Below are positions 9,757 through 21,531 of a stretch of DNA of 64,000 nt, piece after piece. Source of the DNA: an uncultured Clostridia bacterium (lineage in GTDB: Bacteria > Bacillota > Clostridia > Christensenellales > CAG-917). The position numbers were made by a program, and so were the translations under genes. Each line of letters begins with the position of its first letter. Within the stretch, counting starts at the first letter, position 1. Under the pieces are notes generated by a model, which had not been told where the DNA came from, searched no databases, and was given only the letters and a program-made list of their open reading frames with translations. The stretch is taken from NCBI GenBank assembly GCA_944363035.1, contig CALVTS010000008.1:1-64000 (forward strand). Direction: 5' to 3'.

Positions 9757-11972
9757 CAGAACACCTCTCCCCTGCACTCCTCCTCGATGAGATTGAGAAG
9801 GAGGGAGTATCTTCTTGCCGTCTCGTTGTTGCGTATCATCTTCGCCACCGTCTTTTTCGCGCCCACGATGACCACAAGTTTTTTGGCGCGGGTGACGGCT
9901 GTATAAAGAAGGTTGCGGGTCTGCAACATATAGTTCGCGTCCAGCGCGACGACCACCGCGTCGAACTCGCACCCCTGGGATTTATGTATTGTCACGGCGT
10001 ATGCAAGCGCGAGCTGTTCGATGTCGGAATACTGATAAACAGCCACTTTATCATCATCAAAACGCACGCTGAACTGCATGATCTGCGGATCGATGCGCTC
10101 TATGACGCCGATGTCTCCGTTGAAGACGCCCGTCCCCTTTTCCACGGTATTCCCCGAGACCTGCACCCATTCCTGCTGATAGTTGTTCTGGGTCTGCATC
10201 ACCTTGTCTCCCTCGCGGAAGAGGGTGTCACCCTGCCTTGCCTCCCTCTTTTCGCGGGAGGGGGGATTGAGCTTTTCCTGCAATATGCGGTTGAGGTTGA
10301 CCGTGCCCGCGCTCCCCCTCTTCATGGGGCACAGCACCTGTATCTCCATGGGCGGGACTTTGAGAAATGCGGGCAGTCGCCTGGTCACCAGATCGGACGC
10401 GGTGCGCGCGATGGATTCGGCGTCCTCCCTCTCCTCGAAAAAGAAATCCCTGCTCTTGTTGTCAAGCTCGGGCATCTCTCCCCTGTTGATGCGGTGAGCG
10501 TTGAGCACTATCTTGCTGTCCTCTGATTGGCGGTATATCTGCGTGAGCTCGCTGACGGGGAACTTGCCGCATTTGATGAGGTCGCTGAGCACGTTGCCCG
10601 CGCCCACGGAGGCGAGCTGATCCTTGTCCCCCACCAACACCAGTCTGCTCCCCCTGTCCAGCGCCGAGAGGAGGGCGTTGAACACATATTCGTCCACCAT
10701 GCTCACCTCGTCCACGATGACGGCGTCAAGCGGGAGCTTCCTGTCGTTGTTGTACGCAAACCTGCCTCCCCCGTCCTTCCAATCCAGGTCGAGAAGGCGG
10801 TGTATGGTCTTTGCTTCCTCCCCCGTCGCGGCGGAGAGCCTCTTCGCCGCTCTGCCCGTGGGAGCGCACAGCGCGACCCGTTGCCCGAGATTGCGGAAGA
10901 GATGTATCATGCACTTGACGATGGTGGTCTTGCCCGTGCCGGGACCGCCCGTCACTATCTGCAGTCCGTTTTCCACGGCGGCGCGCACGGCTTCCACCTG
11001 ATTGGGATGCAGCTTGAACCCCGCCTCCTCCTCGAACCTTGCGACTTCGTAGTCGGTGTCCACTCTGAAATCCGCCGCCTCCGCCTGCAAGCGGATGAGC
11101 CTGCGCGCGATGCTCCTTTCTATGTTGAAGCTCTGCTTGGTGAGCACCGCGACGCACTCTCCCGTATCGTAGCGCACGAGGTCGCCGAGCATCACCATGT
11201 CCTCGATGTTGTCCCGCACTCTCCGCTCGGTCTCGTCACTATCCGACCTTAACAGCGTCACAACGGCGGGAACAAGTTCGTTTTCGGGCAAAAAGTTGTG
11301 CCCGCTCCTTACCGAAGCCTCTTTGAGCGTATAGGTGATCGCGGCGCAGATGCGGTAGTCGCTGTCCCCCGCGATGCCGAGTTCCCCCGCGATCCTGTCT
11401 GCGGTCTGGAAGCCTATCCCGTCCACGTCGTCCACGAGAGAGTAAGGATTCTTGCGCACTCTCTCCTCCGTCGCGTCGCCGTAGACGCGGTATATTTTGA
11501 GAGCGAGGTTGACCGTGATGTCCAGCTTTTGGAGGAACATCACCGCAGACTGCATCTTTTCGAGTTTGGAAAATCCCAGACAAAACTCCGTGGCGCGGCG
11601 GAGAGAGATGCCTTTCACCTTGGCGATCTCTATGGGATATTTCATGGCTTCGAGGGCGTTGACCCCGTGATAGTCCACTATCGCCCGCGCCGTGACGGGT
11701 CCCATCCCCTTGATGAGCCCGCTCCCGAGAAATTTGACTATCCCGTCAAGCCCGGAGGGGGAAGACACATAAGCCTTTTCCGCCGTGAACTGTCTGCCGT
11801 ACATACTGCGGGTCCTGAAATCCCCTTCCACGCGCAGATTCTGCCCCTCGCTGACGGGAGGCATGGTGCCCACGACGGTGAAAGTGGCGTCCTCGCATTT
11901 GAGGTCGAGCACGGTATAACCCGTCTCCTCACTGCGGAATATTATGTTTCTTATCTCTCCTTTGAGCTCCAT
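9756..11972 (-). CDS. recD2: RecD2-type SF1 ATP-dependent DNA helicase
   Basis: The 738-residue protein matches the stand-alone RecD2 helicases (5'-3', SF1B), which act outside a RecBCD complex. An N-terminal OB/helix-hairpin-helix part (GSGLIKGMGPVTARAIVDY) is followed by Walker A GGPGTGKTTIVKC, Walker B VIVDEVSMVDEYV, and the C-terminal motif TIHKSQGCEFDAVVV. ATG at 11972 is preceded by AGAAGGAGAAGG and is chosen over a codon nine residues upstream. A terminator separates it from metK, so it may have a promoter of its own. No recB or recC is nearby. Confidence 0.92.
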   Translation of the reverse strand: MELKGEIRNIIFRSEETGYTVLDLKCEDATFTVVGTMPPVSEGQNLRVEGDFRTRSMYGRQFTAEKAYVSSPSGLDGIVKFLGSGLIKGMGPVTARAIVDYHGVNALEAMKYPIEIAKVKGISLRRATEFCLGFSKLEKMQSAVMFLQKLDITVNLALKIYRVYGDATEERVRKNPYSLVDDVDGIGFQTADRIAGELGIAGDSDYRICAAITYTLKEASVRSGHNFLPENELVPAVVTLLRSDSDETERRVRDNIEDMVMLGDLVRYDTGECVAVLTKQSFNIERSIARRLIRLQAEAADFRVDTDYEVARFEEEAGFKLHPNQVEAVRAAVENGLQIVTGGPGTGKTTIVKCMIHLFRNLGQRVALCAPTGRAAKRLSAATGEEAKTIHRLLDLDWKDGGGRFAYNNDRKLPLDAVIVDEVSMVDEYVFNALLSALDRGSRLVLVGDKDQLASVGAGNVLSDLIKCGKFPVSELTQIYRQSEDSKIVLNAHRINRGEMPELDNKSRDFFFEEREDAESIARTASDLVTRRLPAFLKVPPMEIQVLCPMKRGSAGTVNLNRILQEKLNPPSREKREARQGDTLFREGDKVMQTQNNYQQEWVQVSGNTVEKGTGVFNGDIGVIERIDPQIMQFSVRFDDDKVAVYQYSDIEQLALAYAVTIHKSQGCEFDAVVVALDANYMLQTRNLLYTAVTRAKKLVVIVGAKKTVAKMIRNNETARRYSLLLNLIEEECRGEVF

Positions 11973-12002
11973 CCTTCTCCTTCTGCGCGGAGCGCGCACG
12001 AA

Positions 12003-12033
12003 AGAAAAAGCAAGGCTCTTCCTTGCTTTTTCC
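12003..12033 (-). terminator. Rho-independent terminator after metK
   Basis: The minus strand shows AAGCAAGG, a five-base loop, CCTTGCTT and a T-rich tail just after the metK stop. It probably ends or attenuates the rpoB-rpoC-metK transcript before recD2. Confidence 0.75.
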
Positions 12034-12044
12034 TGCGTATCTTT

Positions 12045-13238
12045 TTACAGCGTGTATTTTGCGAGGGCGGCTTTGAGTTCCTCCGTCCTGTCCGTCTTCT
12101 CCCAGCTGAACTCCGCTCTTCCGAAGTGTCCGTAATTGGAGGTCGCGCGGTAGACGGGTCTGTCCAGCCTGAGACGGCGGATGATGGCTCCGGGGCGGAA
12201 ATCGAAGACTTCGGAGACTATCTTTGAGATGACGGAGTCCTCCACGACGCCCGTGCCGAAGGTGTTGACGTAAACGGATACGGGATGCGCCCTGCCTATG
12301 GCGTAGGCGACTTGCAGTTCCACCCTGCGGCAGATCCCTGCGGCGACGAGATTCTTGCACACGTATCTCGCCATATAAGTCCCGCTCCTGTCCACTTTGG
12401 TGGGGTCTTTGCCCGAGAGCGCGCCGCCGCCGTGGGGGCAATAGCCGCCGTAGGTGTCCACGATGATCTTTCTGCCCGTCACGCCGCTGTCGCCCGCAGG
12501 ACCGCCGATGACGAACCTGCCCGTGGGATTGACGTAAAATTTGGTGTTTTTGTCAAGATATTTGGCGGGGACGGCTTTTTTTATCACCTTTTCGATGAGG
12601 GTGCTTTCCAGCTCCTGACGGTCCACGCTGTCGCTGTGCTGGGAGGAGAGCACCACCACGTCCACGCGCTTGGGTCTGCCCGCAGAGTACTCCACGGTGA
12701 CCTGCGCCTTGCCGTCGGGACGGAGCCAGGGTATCTCCCCCGACTTCCTCGCCTCGGTGAGACGCGCCGTGAGCGCGTGAGCGAGCATTATGGGCAGAGG
12801 CATGAGCTCGGGAGTCTCGTCCGTGGCGCACCCGAACATCATCCCCTGGTCGCCCGCGCCCTGCTTGTCTATCTCGTCGCAACCTATGTAGTCCGAAGCC
12901 TCGTCCACTCCCCTCGCGATGTCGGGAGACTGCTCGTCAAGGGAGGACAGCACCGCGCAGGTCTTATAGTCGAACCCGAGGGAGCTGTCGTCGTAGCCGA
13001 TGTCTTTGACCACTCCACGCACGATGCCGGGGATGTCGCAGTAATGGGAAGTGCTCACTTCGCCGAACACCATCACCATACCCGTGGTCGCGCACACTTC
13101 CACCGCCACGCGGGCGGAAGGATCTTCCGAAAAGATGTCGTCAAGAATGGCGTCCGCGATCTGGTCGCACACCTTGTCGGGATGACCCTCCGTCACGCTT
13201 TCGGAAGTGAAGAAAGTTTTTTCAGCCGAATTTTTCAT
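12045..13238 (-). CDS. metK: S-adenosylmethionine synthase
   Basis: MetK (397 residues) makes S-adenosylmethionine from methionine and ATP. The ATP-binding [17 protein letters not shown], the signature [15 protein letters not shown] and the P-loop-like [17 protein letters not shown] are all present. The gene begins one base after the rpoC stop codon, with no good ribosome binding site of its own, so translation is probably coupled to rpoC. A metK directly behind rpoC is not a common arrangement. No SAM riboswitch can lie between the two because there is no room. Confidence 0.96.
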   Translation of the reverse strand: MKNSAEKTFFTSESVTEGHPDKVCDQIADAILDDIFSEDPSARVAVEVCATTGMVMVFGEVSTSHYCDIPGIVRGVVKDIGYDDSSLGFDYKTCAVLSSLDEQSPDIARGVDEASDYIGCDEIDKQGAGDQGMMFGCATDETPELMPLPIMLAHALTARLTEARKSGEIPWLRPDGKAQVTVEYSAGRPKRVDVVVLSSQHSDSVDRQELESTLIEKVIKKAVPAKYLDKNTKFYVNPTGRFVIGGPAGDSGVTGRKIIVDTYGGYCPHGGGALSGKDPTKVDRSGTYMARYVCKNLVAAGICRRVELQVAYAIGRAHPVSVYVNTFGTGVVEDSVISKIVSEVFDFRPGAIIRRLRLDRPVYRATSNYGHFGRAEFSWEKTDRTEELKAALAKYTL

Positions 13239-13239
13239 A

Positions 13240-16200
13240 TCAGATCATTTCGTTTGCCGCCCCGTCGTCGGTGTGCACGGGATCGGCGGGGGCGGTGGAG
13301 ATATTCTTGTATATCTTCATGCCCGTGCCTGCGGGGATGAGCTTGCCGATGATGACGTTCTCTTTGAGCCCGATGAGCGGATCAACCTTGTTCTTGATCG
13401 CCGCCTCGGTGAGCACGCGCGCGGTCTCCTGGAAGGACGCCGCCGAGAGGAAGGACTCCGTGGCGAGCGCCGCCTTGGTGATGCCGAGGAGGGTGCGCTT
13501 CGCGCTGGCGGGCACGCCGCCGTTTTCAAGCGCCTTCTCGTTCTCGTCCTCGTAGGTGAAGATGTCCACAAGAGAGCCGGGGAGCATCTCGGTGTCGCCC
13601 TGATTTTCCACCCTGACCTTGCGGAGCATCTGACGCACTATGACCTCGATGTGCTTGTCGTTGATCTCGACGCCGGAGAGACGATAGGCGGACTGCACCT
13701 CTTTGGTGAGGTATTCCTGCACGCCCTTGACGCCCTTTGCGCGGAGCATATCCTGCGGGTTGATGGAACCCGAAGTGAGCGGATCGCCCGCTTCAACGAT
13801 GTCGCCGGTGTCCACTTTGAGCTTGGCGCCGAAGGGGATGGCATAGCTTCTCACTTCGCCGTCCGCGCCCGTGACCGTGATCTCGCGGCTGTCCTCGCTG
13901 ACGACCACCGCGCCGGAGTTCTCGGTGATGACCGCCTGTCCCTTGGGCTTGCGGGCTTCGAAAAGCTCCTCGACTCGGGGAAGACCCTGGGTGATGTCGT
14001 CGCCCGTCGCGACGCCGCCGGAGTGGAATGTTCTCATCGTGAGCTGAGTGCCGGGCTCGCCTATGGACTGCGCCGCGATGATGCCCACCGCTTCGCCCAG
14101 TTTGACGGGCTGACCGCTTGCCATGTTCTTGCCGTAGCACTTGGCGCACACGCCGTTTCTCGTCTTGCAGGTGAGGACGGAACGGATGAGCACCTTTTGG
14201 ATGCCCGCCGCCTCTATCTCCTTCGCCTGATCGTCCGTTATCATGCTGTCCGCTTCCACGATGATCTCGCCCGTGACGGGATGCACGATGGGCTCGATGG
14301 TGAACCTGCCCGCGATACGGTCCGCAAGACACTCTATCTCGCTCTTGCCGTCGCGGATGGCGGTGATCTCGGTACCCTTGCTGTCGCCGCAATCCTGTTC
14401 GCGCACTATGACGCCGTGGGAGACGTCCACGAGCCTTCTGGTGAGGTAGCCGGAGTCCGCAGTCTTCAACGCGGTGTCCGCAAGACCCTTTCTGCCGCCG
14501 TGAGATGAAATGAAGTATTCCAAAACGGAAAGCCCTTCACGGAAGGACGCCCTGACGGGCAGCTCTATCGTGCGGCCGGAGGGGTCAGCCATGAGTCCGC
14601 GCATACCGGAAAGCTGACGGATCTGACCCATGTTGCCTCGCGCGCCGGAGTTCGCCATCATCCAGATGGGGTTGAAGTCCTCGGCGTTGTCCACGAGCGC
14701 CTGCTCCACCTTGTCGGAGGCTTCCTTCCAGGTCTTGACGACGGTCTGATAACGCTCGTCGTCCGTGAGGATACCTCTTGCAAAGTTCTTTTCCACGCGC
14801 TTGATGGTGTTTTCCGCCTCGGCGATGATATCTTTCTTGACGGCGGGGATGTGCATATCGAACACGCTCGCCGTGATGGCGCCTATGGTGGAATACTTAT
14901 ACCCCAGCGCCTTTATCTTGTCCAGCACCGCCGCAGTCTCGGTCGCTCCGTGATACTTGAAGCAGTTGTCAACGATGAGGGAGAGCTGTTTCTTGCCTAT
15001 CGCCATCGCCTTTTCGCCCATTATTTTGAGCAGCTTCTTGCGGAGCACCGTCTTGGCGTGTGTCTCGGGACCGGTGACGTCCACGTCGGAAGCGTCTTTC
15101 AGAGCCGCCGCCATTGCGTCCACCTTCGCGTCCGCAAGGTCTGCGTCACGGAGTATCTCGCGAGCTTTGACGCGATCCGCGTCCGTGAGCTCATCCTTGC
15201 GCAGAAGAGCTGCGAGCGCGGCGAATTGCTTCTCGTCCAGACAGGCGCCCATGCCGAGGATGCCGTCGAGTTCCAGAAGACCCGCGTTGCGGGGATCCTT
15301 GCGGTTGACGAATTGCAGATCCTGAGGCAGATTGGAGTTGAAGATGCAACGTCCCACCGTGGTGTGGAGCATCCTGGTGCCCTGCGTCCCGTCCTCGCGG
15401 GCGTAGGGAGTGCGTATCCACACCAGAGACTGCAACGTCACGTCGCCGTCCTGATATGCCATCAGAGCCTCGTCGAAGGAACTGAATATCTTGCCCTCGC
15501 CTTTATCCCCGGGACGGATGATGGTGAGATAATATGACCCGATGACCATGTCCTGCGTCGGAGAGACGATGGGTTTGCCGTCCGAAAGTTTCAGGATGTT
15601 GTTGGTGCACAGCATGAGCACGCGCGCCTCCACCTGAGACTCTATGGAAAGAGGAACGTGCACAGCCATCTGGTCGCCGTCGAAGTCCGCGTTGAACGCG
15701 CCGCAGGCGAGGGGGTGGAGCTTGATCGCTCTGCCCTCAACGAGGACGGGCTCGAACGCCTGTATGCCCAGACGGTGCAGGGTGGGAGCGCGGTTGAGGA
15801 GCACGGGATGATCCTTGATGATCTCCTCCAAAATGTCCCAGACCTGGTTCTTGCCGGTGTCCACGAAGCGCTTCGCCGTCTTGATGTTGTGGCAGAGGTT
15901 CTGCTCCACCAGCTTCTTCATAATGAAGGGCTTGAAGAGCTCAAGAGCCATTTCTTTGGGCAAACCGCACTGATAAAGTTTGAGTTCGGGTCCTACGACG
16001 ATGACCGAGCGTCCGGAATAGTCCACGCGTTTGCCGAGCAGGTTCTGTCTGAATCTGCCCTGCTTGCCGCGCAAAAGACCGGAGAGGGATTTGAGTTCCC
16101 TGTTGCCGGGGCCGCTGACCGCCTTGCCTCTTCTGCCGTTGTCGATGAGGGCGTCCACCGCTTCTTGGAGCATACGCTTCTCGTTGCGGACGATGATGTC

Positions 16201-17037
16201 GGGCGCGCCCAGCTCTTTGAGCTTTTTGAGGCGGTTGTTGCGGTTGATGACCCTGCGGTAGAGGTCGTTGAGGTCGGAGGTCGCAAACCTGCCGCCGTCC
16301 AGTTGCACCATGGGGCGCAGTTCGGGAGGAAGCACGGGCAGGACGTCCAGGATCATCCACTCGGGACGGTTGCCGCTTATGCGGAAGGACTCCACGATCT
16401 CCAGCCTCTTGATGGCGCGGATGCGCTTTTGGCTGGTGCTGTTCGCGATGATCTCTTTGAGTTCCGCGCTGTCGCGGTCGAGGTCTATCTCCATGAGGAG
16501 TTCCTTTATCGCCTCGGCGCCCATGCCGACGCGGAAATCCTCGGGCTTATACTTTTCCAAAAGTTCGCGATACTCTTTGTCCGTGATGACCTGCTTTTTG
16601 CTGATCTCGGTGACCTTGCCGGGGTCCAGCACTATGAACGCCACGAAGTAAAGCACCTGTTCGAGGTCCTTCGGGGAGATGTCAAGGAGCAGGCTTATGC
16701 GGGAAGGCACGCCGCGGAAGTACCAGATGTGGGAAACGGGGGTGGCGAGCTCAATGTGACCCATCCTCTCGCGACGCACCTTGCTCTTGGTGACTTCGAC
16801 GCCGCACTTTTCGCAGATGACGCCCTTATAGCGTATCCTCTTGTATCTGCCGCAATGGCATTCCCAGTCGCGCGTGGGTCCGAATATCTTCTCGCAGAAG
16901 AGACCGTCGCGCTCGGGCTTCTGGGTGCGGTAATTTATGGTTTCGGGCTTGGTGACCTCGCCGTAAGACCACTCTCTGATCTTCTCGGGAGAGGCAATGC
17001 CGATCTGTATTGCATCGAAATTGCTGAGTTCGTACAT
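13240..17037 (-). CDS. rpoC: RNA polymerase beta' subunit
   Basis: The 1265-residue beta' subunit carries the N-terminal zinc ribbon ([17 protein letters not shown]), the zipper, and the catalytic Mg2+ motif NADFDGD. The bridge helix and trigger loop region follow ([18 protein letters not shown], then TMRTFHSGG). The second zinc site is [13 protein letters not shown]. It is 11 bases downstream of rpoB and 1 base upstream of metK. The length is that of the short Bacillota-type beta' without large lineage insertions. Confidence 0.98.
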   Translation of the reverse strand: MYELSNFDAIQIGIASPEKIREWSYGEVTKPETINYRTQKPERDGLFCEKIFGPTRDWECHCGRYKRIRYKGVICEKCGVEVTKSKVRRERMGHIELATPVSHIWYFRGVPSRISLLLDISPKDLEQVLYFVAFIVLDPGKVTEISKKQVITDKEYRELLEKYKPEDFRVGMGAEAIKELLMEIDLDRDSAELKEIIANSTSQKRIRAIKRLEIVESFRISGNRPEWMILDVLPVLPPELRPMVQLDGGRFATSDLNDLYRRVINRNNRLKKLKELGAPDIIVRNEKRMLQEAVDALIDNGRRGKAVSGPGNRELKSLSGLLRGKQGRFRQNLLGKRVDYSGRSVIVVGPELKLYQCGLPKEMALELFKPFIMKKLVEQNLCHNIKTAKRFVDTGKNQVWDILEEIIKDHPVLLNRAPTLHRLGIQAFEPVLVEGRAIKLHPLACGAFNADFDGDQMAVHVPLSIESQVEARVLMLCTNNILKLSDGKPIVSPTQDMVIGSYYLTIIRPGDKGEGKIFSSFDEALMAYQDGDVTLQSLVWIRTPYAREDGTQGTRMLHTTVGRCIFNSNLPQDLQFVNRKDPRNAGLLELDGILGMGACLDEKQFAALAALLRKDELTDADRVKAREILRDADLADAKVDAMAAALKDASDVDVTGPETHAKTVLRKKLLKIMGEKAMAIGKKQLSLIVDNCFKYHGATETAAVLDKIKALGYKYSTIGAITASVFDMHIPAVKKDIIAEAENTIKRVEKNFARGILTDDERYQTVVKTWKEASDKVEQALVDNAEDFNPIWMMANSGARGNMGQIRQLSGMRGLMADPSGRTIELPVRASFREGLSVLEYFISSHGGRKGLADTALKTADSGYLTRRLVDVSHGVIVREQDCGDSKGTEITAIRDGKSEIECLADRIAGRFTIEPIVHPVTGEIIVEADSMITDDQAKEIEAAGIQKVLIRSVLTCKTRNGVCAKCYGKNMASGQPVKLGEAVGIIAAQSIGEPGTQLTMRTFHSGGVATGDDITQGLPRVEELFEARKPKGQAVITENSGAVVVSEDSREITVTGADGEVRSYAIPFGAKLKVDTGDIVEAGDPLTSGSINPQDMLRAKGVKGVQEYLTKEVQSAYRLSGVEINDKHIEVIVRQMLRKVRVENQGDTEMLPGSLVDIFTYEDENEKALENGGVPASAKRTLLGITKAALATESFLSAASFQETARVLTEAAIKNKVDPLIGLKENVIIGKLIPAGTGMKIYKNISTAPADPVHTDDGAANEMI

Positions 17038-17048
17038 TCGGGACCTCC

Positions 17049-20000
17049 TTATTCCTCGTCCTCGGCGTCATCCTTGCCGCCGAAGATGTCGAACGCGTTG
17101 CCTGCGCCTGCGCCGGTGAGCGCGCTGAAGATGTCGTCATCGTCGTCCGCGCCCGTATCGAAGAGGTTGTCTATGCCGGTTTCGCCCTGTCCCAGCCCCT
17201 CGAAGAGACCGTCGCCGAGGATGTCCACCTCTTTGAGCTCTTCGTGACGCTTGGTGACGGGAGTGTCGAAATCCATATCCTCGTCATAGTCGCGCAGTTT
17301 GACCTCGTCGCGGTCCTCGGTGAGGACTTTGACGTCGAGCGCGAGCGCCTGCAACTCTTTGACCAGCACCTTGAAGGATTCGGGGATGCCGGGCTCTGAG
17401 ATGTTGTTGCCCTTGACGATGGACTCGTAGGTCTTCACCCTGCCCACCACGTCGTCGGACTTGACGGTGAGGATCTCCTGCAACATATTCGCCGCGCCGT
17501 ACGCTTCCAGCGCCCACACTTCCATTTCGCCGAAACGCTGACCGCCGAACTGGGCTTTGCCGCCGAGAGGCTGTTGCGTGACCAGGCTGTACGGACCCGT
17601 GCTTCTGGCGTGGATCTTGTCGTCAACGAGGTGATGCAGTTTGAGCATATACATATATCCGACGGTGACGGGATTTTCGAAAGGCTCGCCCGTCCTGCCG
17701 TCATACAGCCTTATCTTGCCATCCACCTTGCCCTCTTCGTTGACTATGCCGCAGTCCGCAAAGAGCTGTTTGATGTCTCTCTCGTCCGCGCCGTCGAAGA
17801 CGGGGGTGGCGACTTTCCATCCCAGCATATTGGCGACGAGCCCCAGGTGCACCTCGAGGACCTGTCCTATGTTCATTCGGGAGGGAACGCCGAGGGGGTT
17901 CAACACTATCTGCAACGGAGTGCCGTCCGCCATGAAAGGCATATCCTCTTTGGGGAGCACGCGGGAGATGACGCCCTTGTTGCCGTGACGTCCCGCCATC
18001 TTGTCGCCCACGGAGATCTTCCTCTTCTGAGCGATGTAGACGCGCACCAGCTTGTTGACGCCGGGGCTGAGCTCGTCGCGGTTCTTCCTCGTGAATATCT
18101 TGACGTCCACGACTATGCCGCCCTCGCCGTTGGGCACTCTGAGGGAGGTGTCGCGCACTTCTCTCGCCTTCTCGCCGAATATCGCGCGCAGGAGCCTTTC
18201 CTCGGGAGTGAGTTCTGTCTCGCCCTTCGGGGTGACCTTGCCCACGAGGATGTCGCCGCTGCGCACCTCGGCGCCTACGCGGACGATGCCGTCCTCGTCA
18301 AGGTTTTTGAGCGCGTCCTCCGAGAGGTTGGGGATGTCGCGGGTGATCTGCTCTTCGCCGAGCTTGGTATCGCGGGCTTCTATCTCGTGCTCCTCGATGT
18401 GGATGGAGGTGAACACGTCGTCCTTGACCAGATCCTCGCTGATGAGGATGGCGTCCTCATAGTTGTAGCCTTCCCAGCTCATGAAGCCGACAAGGATGTT
18501 CCTGCCCAGAGCGAGCTCGCCGCGGTCGGTGGCGGGACCGTCCGCCAGCACGGTGGCTTCTCTCAGGACCTTGCCCTTCTCGTCCCGCACTTCGGCATAC
18601 ACTCTGTCCCCTTTTGCGACTATGGGGTGCTGATTTATGCAAGTGGACTGGTTGCTGCGCTCGAACTTCGCCATGACGTATTCGTCCGTGGTGCCGTCCT
18701 CCGCCTCGACCACGATGCGGTCGGAATCCACATATTTGACATAACCGTCGCGCTTTGCGAGTTTGAGCGCGCCGCTGTCATAAGCTATCCTGTGCTCCAC
18801 GCCCGTGGCGATCATGGGCGCTTCGGGTTTCAGGAGGGGGACTGCCTGACGCTGCATATTGGAGCCCATCAGAGCGCGGTTGGTGTCGTCGTTTTCCAGG
18901 AAGGGGATGAGCGCGGTCGCGATGGAGACCAGCTGTTTGGGGGAAACGTCCATGAAATCGACCTGTTCCCTGGGCACTTCGCGGATGTCGCTCCTTATCC
19001 TGCAAGTGACGCGGTCGCGCACGAACCTGCTCTCCTCGTCCAGCTCCTCGTTCGCCTGAGCGACGACGTATTTGTCCTCTTCGTCCGCAGTCATATACAC
19101 CACTTCGTCCGTGACGACGCCGGTGGCTTTGTCTATCCTGCGGTAAGGCGCTTCCATGAAGCCGTACTCGTTGACGCGGGCGTAGGTGGAGAGGGAGGAG
19201 ATGAGCCCTATGTTCTGACCTTCGGGAGTCTCGATGGGGCACAGACGTCCGTAATGGGAGTGGTGGACGTCACGCACTTCGAAGCTCGCTCTCTCGCGGT
19301 TGAGACCGCCGGGACCGAGTGCGGAGAGCTTCCTCTTGTGGGTGAGCTCCGCGATGGGGTTGGGCTGATCCATGAACTGGGAGAGCTGGGAGGACCCGAA
19401 GAACTCCTTCACCGCGCTGGTCACGGGACGGATGTTGATGAGGTTCTGAGGTGTGATCTCGGCGGAATCCTGCGCCGAAGCCATCCTCTCCTTGATGACG
19501 CGTTCCAGACGGGAAACGCCGATGCGGAACTGGTTCTGGAGCAGTTCGCCCACGGGACGCACGCGCCTGTTGCTGAGGTGGTCGATGTCGTCGCAGGTGC
19601 CGAACCCGAGACGGAGCCCGAGGTTGTAGCTCACCGTCGCCACGATGTCGTCCACCGTGATGTGCTTGAAGACCAGCTGATCCGCGTTGGTCTTTATCGC
19701 GAGACGGAGCTCGTCGGCATCGGGGTACTCCTCCATGAAAGTCCTGAGGTTGGGATAGTACACCTTTTCCATGATGCCGAGCTCGCGGGGATCGCACTCC
19801 ACGAAAGCGTCCAGATCCACGGTGTTGTTGCCGATGGCTTTATATTCCCTCGCCACGCCGTTCGCGTCGCGGTAGGCGAGCCATACGACGTTCACGCCGC
19901 TGTTCTGTATCTTCTTCGCCTGCGCCTCGGTGGGCTTTTCGCCCTTGGCGGCAAGGATCTCGCCCGTCGCGGGATCCACCACGTCGCGGGCAAGCTCGTT

Positions 20001-20870
20001 GCCCTCTATGCGGTTGGCGATGGACAGCTTCTTGTTGTACTTGTATCTGCCCACTCTCGCGAGGTCGTATTTCTTGTATTCAAAGAAGGTATTGTTGATG
20101 AGGATGTCCGCGCCCTCGGTGGTTGGCACTTCGCCCGGACGCAGACGGCGGAACAGATCCCTCTTGCCTTCCTCGACGGATTTGCAGTCGCTGTCCTTCT
20201 TGCAGGTCGCCGCCATCATCTCGTCCCCGCCGAAGAGCTCGGAAAGCTCCTCGTCCGTGCCGTAACCGAGCGCGCGGAGAAGAGTGGTGGAGGTTATTTT
20301 CCTGGTGCGGTCGACGTGCACCCATTGCACGTCGTTCTGATCCTGCTCGAATTCCAGCCACGCGCCTCTGTTGGGGATGACGGTGGTCTTAAAACGCGGC
20401 GTGCCGTTGCGGTCCAGCGACTTCTCGCTGTACACGCCCGGGCTCCTCACCAACTGGCTGACGATGACTCTCTCCGCGCCGTTGATGATGAAGGATCCGG
20501 AGTCCGTCATGAGCGGGAAGTCTCCCATGAACACTTCCTGCTCCACCACTTCTCCCGTCTCCTGATTGGTGAGGCGGGTCTTCACGCGCAGAGGAAGCGC
20601 GTAGGTGGTGTCACGGTCTTTGCACTCCTTGACGGAGTACTTCGGCGTGCCTTCGAGGGAATGGGACAAAAACTCCAGTTTGAGTTTGCCGGCGAAGTCC
20701 ACGATGGGGGAATAATCCCTGAACACCTCTCTTATGCCCTCGCCGATGAAGTTTCGGTAGGAATCCTTTTGCACCTCGATGAGATACGGAATGTCCAGAA
20801 CGTCCTTGATCTTCGAGAAATCCTGACGCTCGGTCGTTCCGTACATGACCTTGTGAATTCTTTGGGACAT
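17049..20870 (-). CDS. rpoB: RNA polymerase beta subunit
   Basis: The 1273-residue beta subunit contains the rifampicin-pocket region ([20 protein letters not shown], then [12 protein letters not shown]), the [17 protein letters not shown] segment, and the C-terminal [20 protein letters not shown] motif. The C-terminus carries an acidic low-complexity tail ([14 protein letters not shown] to DDAEDEE). It starts the large minus-strand block. The usual upstream genes rplK-rplA-rplJ-rplL are missing; instead a divergent rqcP lies 333 bases away, and rpoB has its own consensus promoter. Confidence 0.98.
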   Translation of the reverse strand: MSQRIHKVMYGTTERQDFSKIKDVLDIPYLIEVQKDSYRNFIGEGIREVFRDYSPIVDFAGKLKLEFLSHSLEGTPKYSVKECKDRDTTYALPLRVKTRLTNQETGEVVEQEVFMGDFPLMTDSGSFIINGAERVIVSQLVRSPGVYSEKSLDRNGTPRFKTTVIPNRGAWLEFEQDQNDVQWVHVDRTRKITSTTLLRALGYGTDEELSELFGGDEMMAATCKKDSDCKSVEEGKRDLFRRLRPGEVPTTEGADILINNTFFEYKKYDLARVGRYKYNKKLSIANRIEGNELARDVVDPATGEILAAKGEKPTEAQAKKIQNSGVNVVWLAYRDANGVAREYKAIGNNTVDLDAFVECDPRELGIMEKVYYPNLRTFMEEYPDADELRLAIKTNADQLVFKHITVDDIVATVSYNLGLRLGFGTCDDIDHLSNRRVRPVGELLQNQFRIGVSRLERVIKERMASAQDSAEITPQNLINIRPVTSAVKEFFGSSQLSQFMDQPNPIAELTHKRKLSALGPGGLNRERASFEVRDVHHSHYGRLCPIETPEGQNIGLISSLSTYARVNEYGFMEAPYRRIDKATGVVTDEVVYMTADEEDKYVVAQANEELDEESRFVRDRVTCRIRSDIREVPREQVDFMDVSPKQLVSIATALIPFLENDDTNRALMGSNMQRQAVPLLKPEAPMIATGVEHRIAYDSGALKLAKRDGYVKYVDSDRIVVEAEDGTTDEYVMAKFERSNQSTCINQHPIVAKGDRVYAEVRDEKGKVLREATVLADGPATDRGELALGRNILVGFMSWEGYNYEDAILISEDLVKDDVFTSIHIEEHEIEARDTKLGEEQITRDIPNLSEDALKNLDEDGIVRVGAEVRSGDILVGKVTPKGETELTPEERLLRAIFGEKAREVRDTSLRVPNGEGGIVVDVKIFTRKNRDELSPGVNKLVRVYIAQKRKISVGDKMAGRHGNKGVISRVLPKEDMPFMADGTPLQIVLNPLGVPSRMNIGQVLEVHLGLVANMLGWKVATPVFDGADERDIKQLFADCGIVNEEGKVDGKIRLYDGRTGEPFENPVTVGYMYMLKLHHLVDDKIHARSTGPYSLVTQQPLGGKAQFGGQRFGEMEVWALEAYGAANMLQEILTVKSDDVVGRVKTYESIVKGNNISEPGIPESFKVLVKELQALALDVKVLTEDRDEVKLRDYDEDMDFDTPVTKRHEELKEVDILGDGLFEGLGQGETGIDNLFDTGADDDDDIFSALTGAGAGNAFDIFGGKDDAEDEE

Positions 20871-20946
20871 GTCTTACTCCTTGAAATTACCGATTTTGTT
20901 CCCCGCAAAAAAATTTTTTCTGAAATCTTACTTTCGCGGAAAGCAC

Positions 20947-20975
20947 TTGTTTTTTTTGTTGCTCTGCGCTATACT
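20947..20975 (+). promoter_or_regulatory. Possible promoter for rqcP-ispDF
   Basis: TTGTTT (20947-20952), a 17-base spacer and TATACT (20970-20975) point towards rqcP, but would leave a leader of about 220 bases that crosses the divergent rpoB promoter. The -35 box is weak, so the call is tentative. Confidence 0.4.
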
Positions 20976-21053
20976 AACGCCGTTAGATATAACCCCCTAC
21001 CCCCAAAATACGGGATTTCGAGGGCAGGAATAAGCATTATTGCGCATTTTCCT

Positions 21054-21082
21054 ATTGTATCAGCGTTTTGCAAGACTGTCAA
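21054..21082 (-). promoter_or_regulatory. Sigma-A promoter of rpoBC
   Basis: On the minus strand a perfect TTGACA (21082-21077), a 17-base spacer and TACAAT (21059-21054) lie about 180 bases before rpoB. A second TTGACA sits nine bases further upstream (21091-21086) but is out of register. The rest of the 333-base divergent interval holds only an AT-rich rpoB leader with a short TAACGGCGTTA palindrome. Confidence 0.85.
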
Positions 21083-21203
21083 CTCTGTCAACGGGAAATT
21101 CGCGGAAAATTTTCAGGCTCCCGCCCGCTCGGCGGAGGAGGACGCTCGTCCGCCCTTTCCCTCCTCTCGGCGGACGGGAAAACCGATGAAAAAAGGTGAA
21201 AAA

Positions 21204-21482
21204 ATGAGGATAGACAAGTTTCTCAAAGTCTCCCGAGTGATAAAGAGGCGTTCCGTGGCGGCGGACGCGTGCACGGGAGGTCGCATCGAGATCAACGGCA
21301 AGACCGCAAAACCCGCCAAAGAGGTCAGACCGGGCGACGTCGTCACCGTGTCTTTCGGCAACGATTCTCTCACGTTCGAGGTGCTCAACGTGGACGAGAA
21401 GCAGACAAAACAGTCCGCATCCGAGATGTACAGGGTGCTGGAAAGCAAAACTCGCGAGCGCGCAACCGGCGCGGAAGAATAA
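21204..21482 (+). CDS. rqcP: S4-domain RNA-binding protein, RqcP/YabO type
   Basis: This 92-residue protein is almost entirely an S4 RNA-binding domain: MRIDKFLKVSRVIKRRSVA, then GGRIEINGKTAKPAKEVRPG and GDVVTVSFG. It resembles RqcP (formerly YabO), which works with RqcH in alanine tailing of stalled nascent chains on 50S subunits in Bacillota; Hsp15 is the related proteobacterial protein. ATG at 21204 has AAGGTGA just upstream, and an in-frame ATG six codons earlier has no such site. It lies 49 bases before ispDF. rqcH is not in the window. Confidence 0.82.
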   Translation: MRIDKFLKVSRVIKRRSVAADACTGGRIEINGKTAKPAKEVRPGDVVTVSFGNDSLTFEVLNVDEKQTKQSASEMYRVLESKTRERATGAEE

Positions 21483-21531
21483 TATGATTTGACGCGCATA
21501 CGCACACACGCGTTAGCGCGGGAGAAGGGTC

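Noticed and set aside
9756..9972. N-terminal extension of ComF to 9972
   Set aside because: It would lie wholly inside the recD2 end, lacks family similarity, and a well-placed start coupled to the recD2 stop exists at 9756.
17574..21482. A 1302-codon plus-strand frame covering rpoB
   Set aside because: Only its last 93 codons (rqcP) are real; the rest is antisense to rpoB and reads as low-complexity shadow sequence.
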